This document shows positions 6,410-6,834 of a stretch of DNA of 6,834 nt, piece after piece. Under the pieces are notes generated by a model that was not told the DNA's origin, made no database searches, and worked only from the letters and a program-made list of their open reading frames with translations. The DNA is from CAYGWP01 sp964353455 (GTDB lineage: Bacteria > Planctomycetota > Phycisphaerae > FEN-1346), in contig CAYGWP010000112.1 in the NCBI GenBank assembly GCA_964353455.1, positions 1 to 6,834 of the forward strand. The letters run 5' to 3'. The position numbers and the translations under genes were made by a program. Position 1 is the stretch's first letter. Each line of letters begins with the position of its first letter.

Positions 6410-6428
6410 TTTGCAGTCCGACTGCAAA
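6410..6428. terminator. Perfect 19-base dyad between convergent genes (bidirectional terminator or binding site)
   Basis: TTTGCAGTC (6410-6418), one central base, and GACTGCAAA (6420-6428) form a perfect dyad lying between the 3' ends of the plus-strand GH51 gene and the convergent minus-strand gene. As RNA it gives an eight-pair stem with a three-base loop on either strand. Its position suits a bidirectional terminator, yet neither side has a proper U-tract (AAUAGCC follows on the plus strand, UUGGACGG on the minus strand). The short spacer also suits a homodimeric DNA-binding protein. The structure is certain; the function is not. Confidence 0.45.
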
Positions 6429-6515
6429 ATAGCCGGTCAAGGCGGAAGGCCAGAAGGCTGAGGAAACACGCCTCGCGGTTCCCAGGAGCACCGGCTGCGG
6501 GCACCTATTGACCGG

Positions 6516-6834
6516 TCACTTTCCTTCCCCGCGCGCAAGGTCGATGTCGCGGCGGACGTCTTCGAGGATCTGCATCCAGTCCAGCGTCCGCGTGCGGGCG
6601 AGGAGTTGGGGGTTGTAGAGCCGCGCGGCAACGGTCGCATAGGCCCGCCAGTGATCGGCGGCAGACTCAAGGCGGGCGACGGCGGCATCACGGCGCTTGG
6701 GGTCCTTCGACTGGCGGAGCGCCTCAAGTTCCACCGCGCCGAGAATCTTGGCGGCGTAGTAGCGGCCCAGGTGGGCCATGGCCTCGATGTCCGAGAGGGT
6801 CTGGGCGAGTTCCTTTCCGGGTTTGCCGCGGCTG
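6516..6834 (-). CDS. C-terminal 105 residues of an unidentified, largely helical protein (N-terminus beyond window)
   Basis: Reading the minus strand from the right edge, codons are open from base 6833 to the TGA at 6518-6516. The visible protein begins SRGKPGKELAQTLSDIEA and continues through an internal Met (codon at 6779). That Met is therefore probably not the start: the codons before it fit the same helical pattern and no ribosome binding site precedes it. The segment is rich in Ala, Leu, Arg and Glu, with HLGRYYAAKILGAVELEAL and then a second helix pair, RLESAADHWRAYATVAARLY, followed by NPQLLARTRTLDW near the end. This looks like an all-helical C-terminal domain. I have an impression of similar tails on large glycoside-hydrolase-like proteins of Planctomycetota, but I cannot name the family from the tail alone. 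It is convergent with the GH51 gene, so it belongs to another transcription unit. It could still be part of the same polysaccharide-degradation cluster. Confidence 0.75.
   Translation of the reverse strand, partial: SRGKPGKELAQTLSDIEAMAHLGRYYAAKILGAVELEALRQSKDPKRRDAAVARLESAADHWRAYATVAARLYNPQLLARTRTLDWMQILEDVRRDIDLARGEGK

Noticed and set aside
6516..6779. A complete 87-residue gene starting at the Met codon at 6779
   Set aside because: The frame stays open to the right edge with compatible helical sequence (KELAQTLSDIEA before the Met) and there is no Shine-Dalgarno before 6779, so it is better read as the tail of a longer protein.

Overview
The window is GC-rich and gene-dense. It looks like a carbohydrate-utilisation locus from an environmental, probably uncultured bacterium. 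The lipoprotein-type sugar-binding protein, the SLC5-type sodium symporter with a small membrane-protein partner, and the modular GH51 enzyme with large non-catalytic inserts are what I would expect from Planctomycetota or a related PVC or Acidobacteria-like lineage. This placement is an inference from gene content and style; no rRNA or marker gene is present.

Layout. Positions 1-3760 on the minus strand hold a tightly packed run of four genes, read from right to left: a sodium:solute symporter (3760-1973), a 70-residue two-helix membrane protein (1954-1742), a periplasmic sugar-binding lipoprotein (1656-631), and the start of a ribose-type sugar ABC ATPase (612 to the left edge, cut off). 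Two of the three gaps are 18 bases. The third, of 85 bases, can form two small hairpins. Positions 3761-3993 are a divergent promoter region. On the plus strand, 3994-6372 encodes a secreted GH51 alpha-L-arabinofuranosidase-like enzyme with two extra beta-sandwich modules. Positions 6373-6515 separate it from a convergent minus-strand gene (6834-6516), of which only the last 105 codons are visible. That gap contains a perfect 19-base dyad.

How the genes may work together. The GH51 enzyme would release arabinofuranose or related sugars from plant or algal polysaccharide outside the cytoplasmic membrane. The divergent operon would import the product by two routes, one driven by sodium and one by ATP. 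The ABC permease subunit, catabolic enzymes and regulator are not in the window; the permease may lie beyond the left edge. Substrate assignments rest on neighbourhood and are not proven by residues.

The least explained item is the small membrane protein fused by position to the symporter (TTG start, strong ribosome binding site directly after the symporter stop), which may be a transporter accessory subunit. I do not see CRISPR arrays, tRNAs, rRNAs, insertion sequences, or defence or phage genes. Apart from the small-protein/symporter pair, the region reads as an ordinary polysaccharide-utilisation locus.
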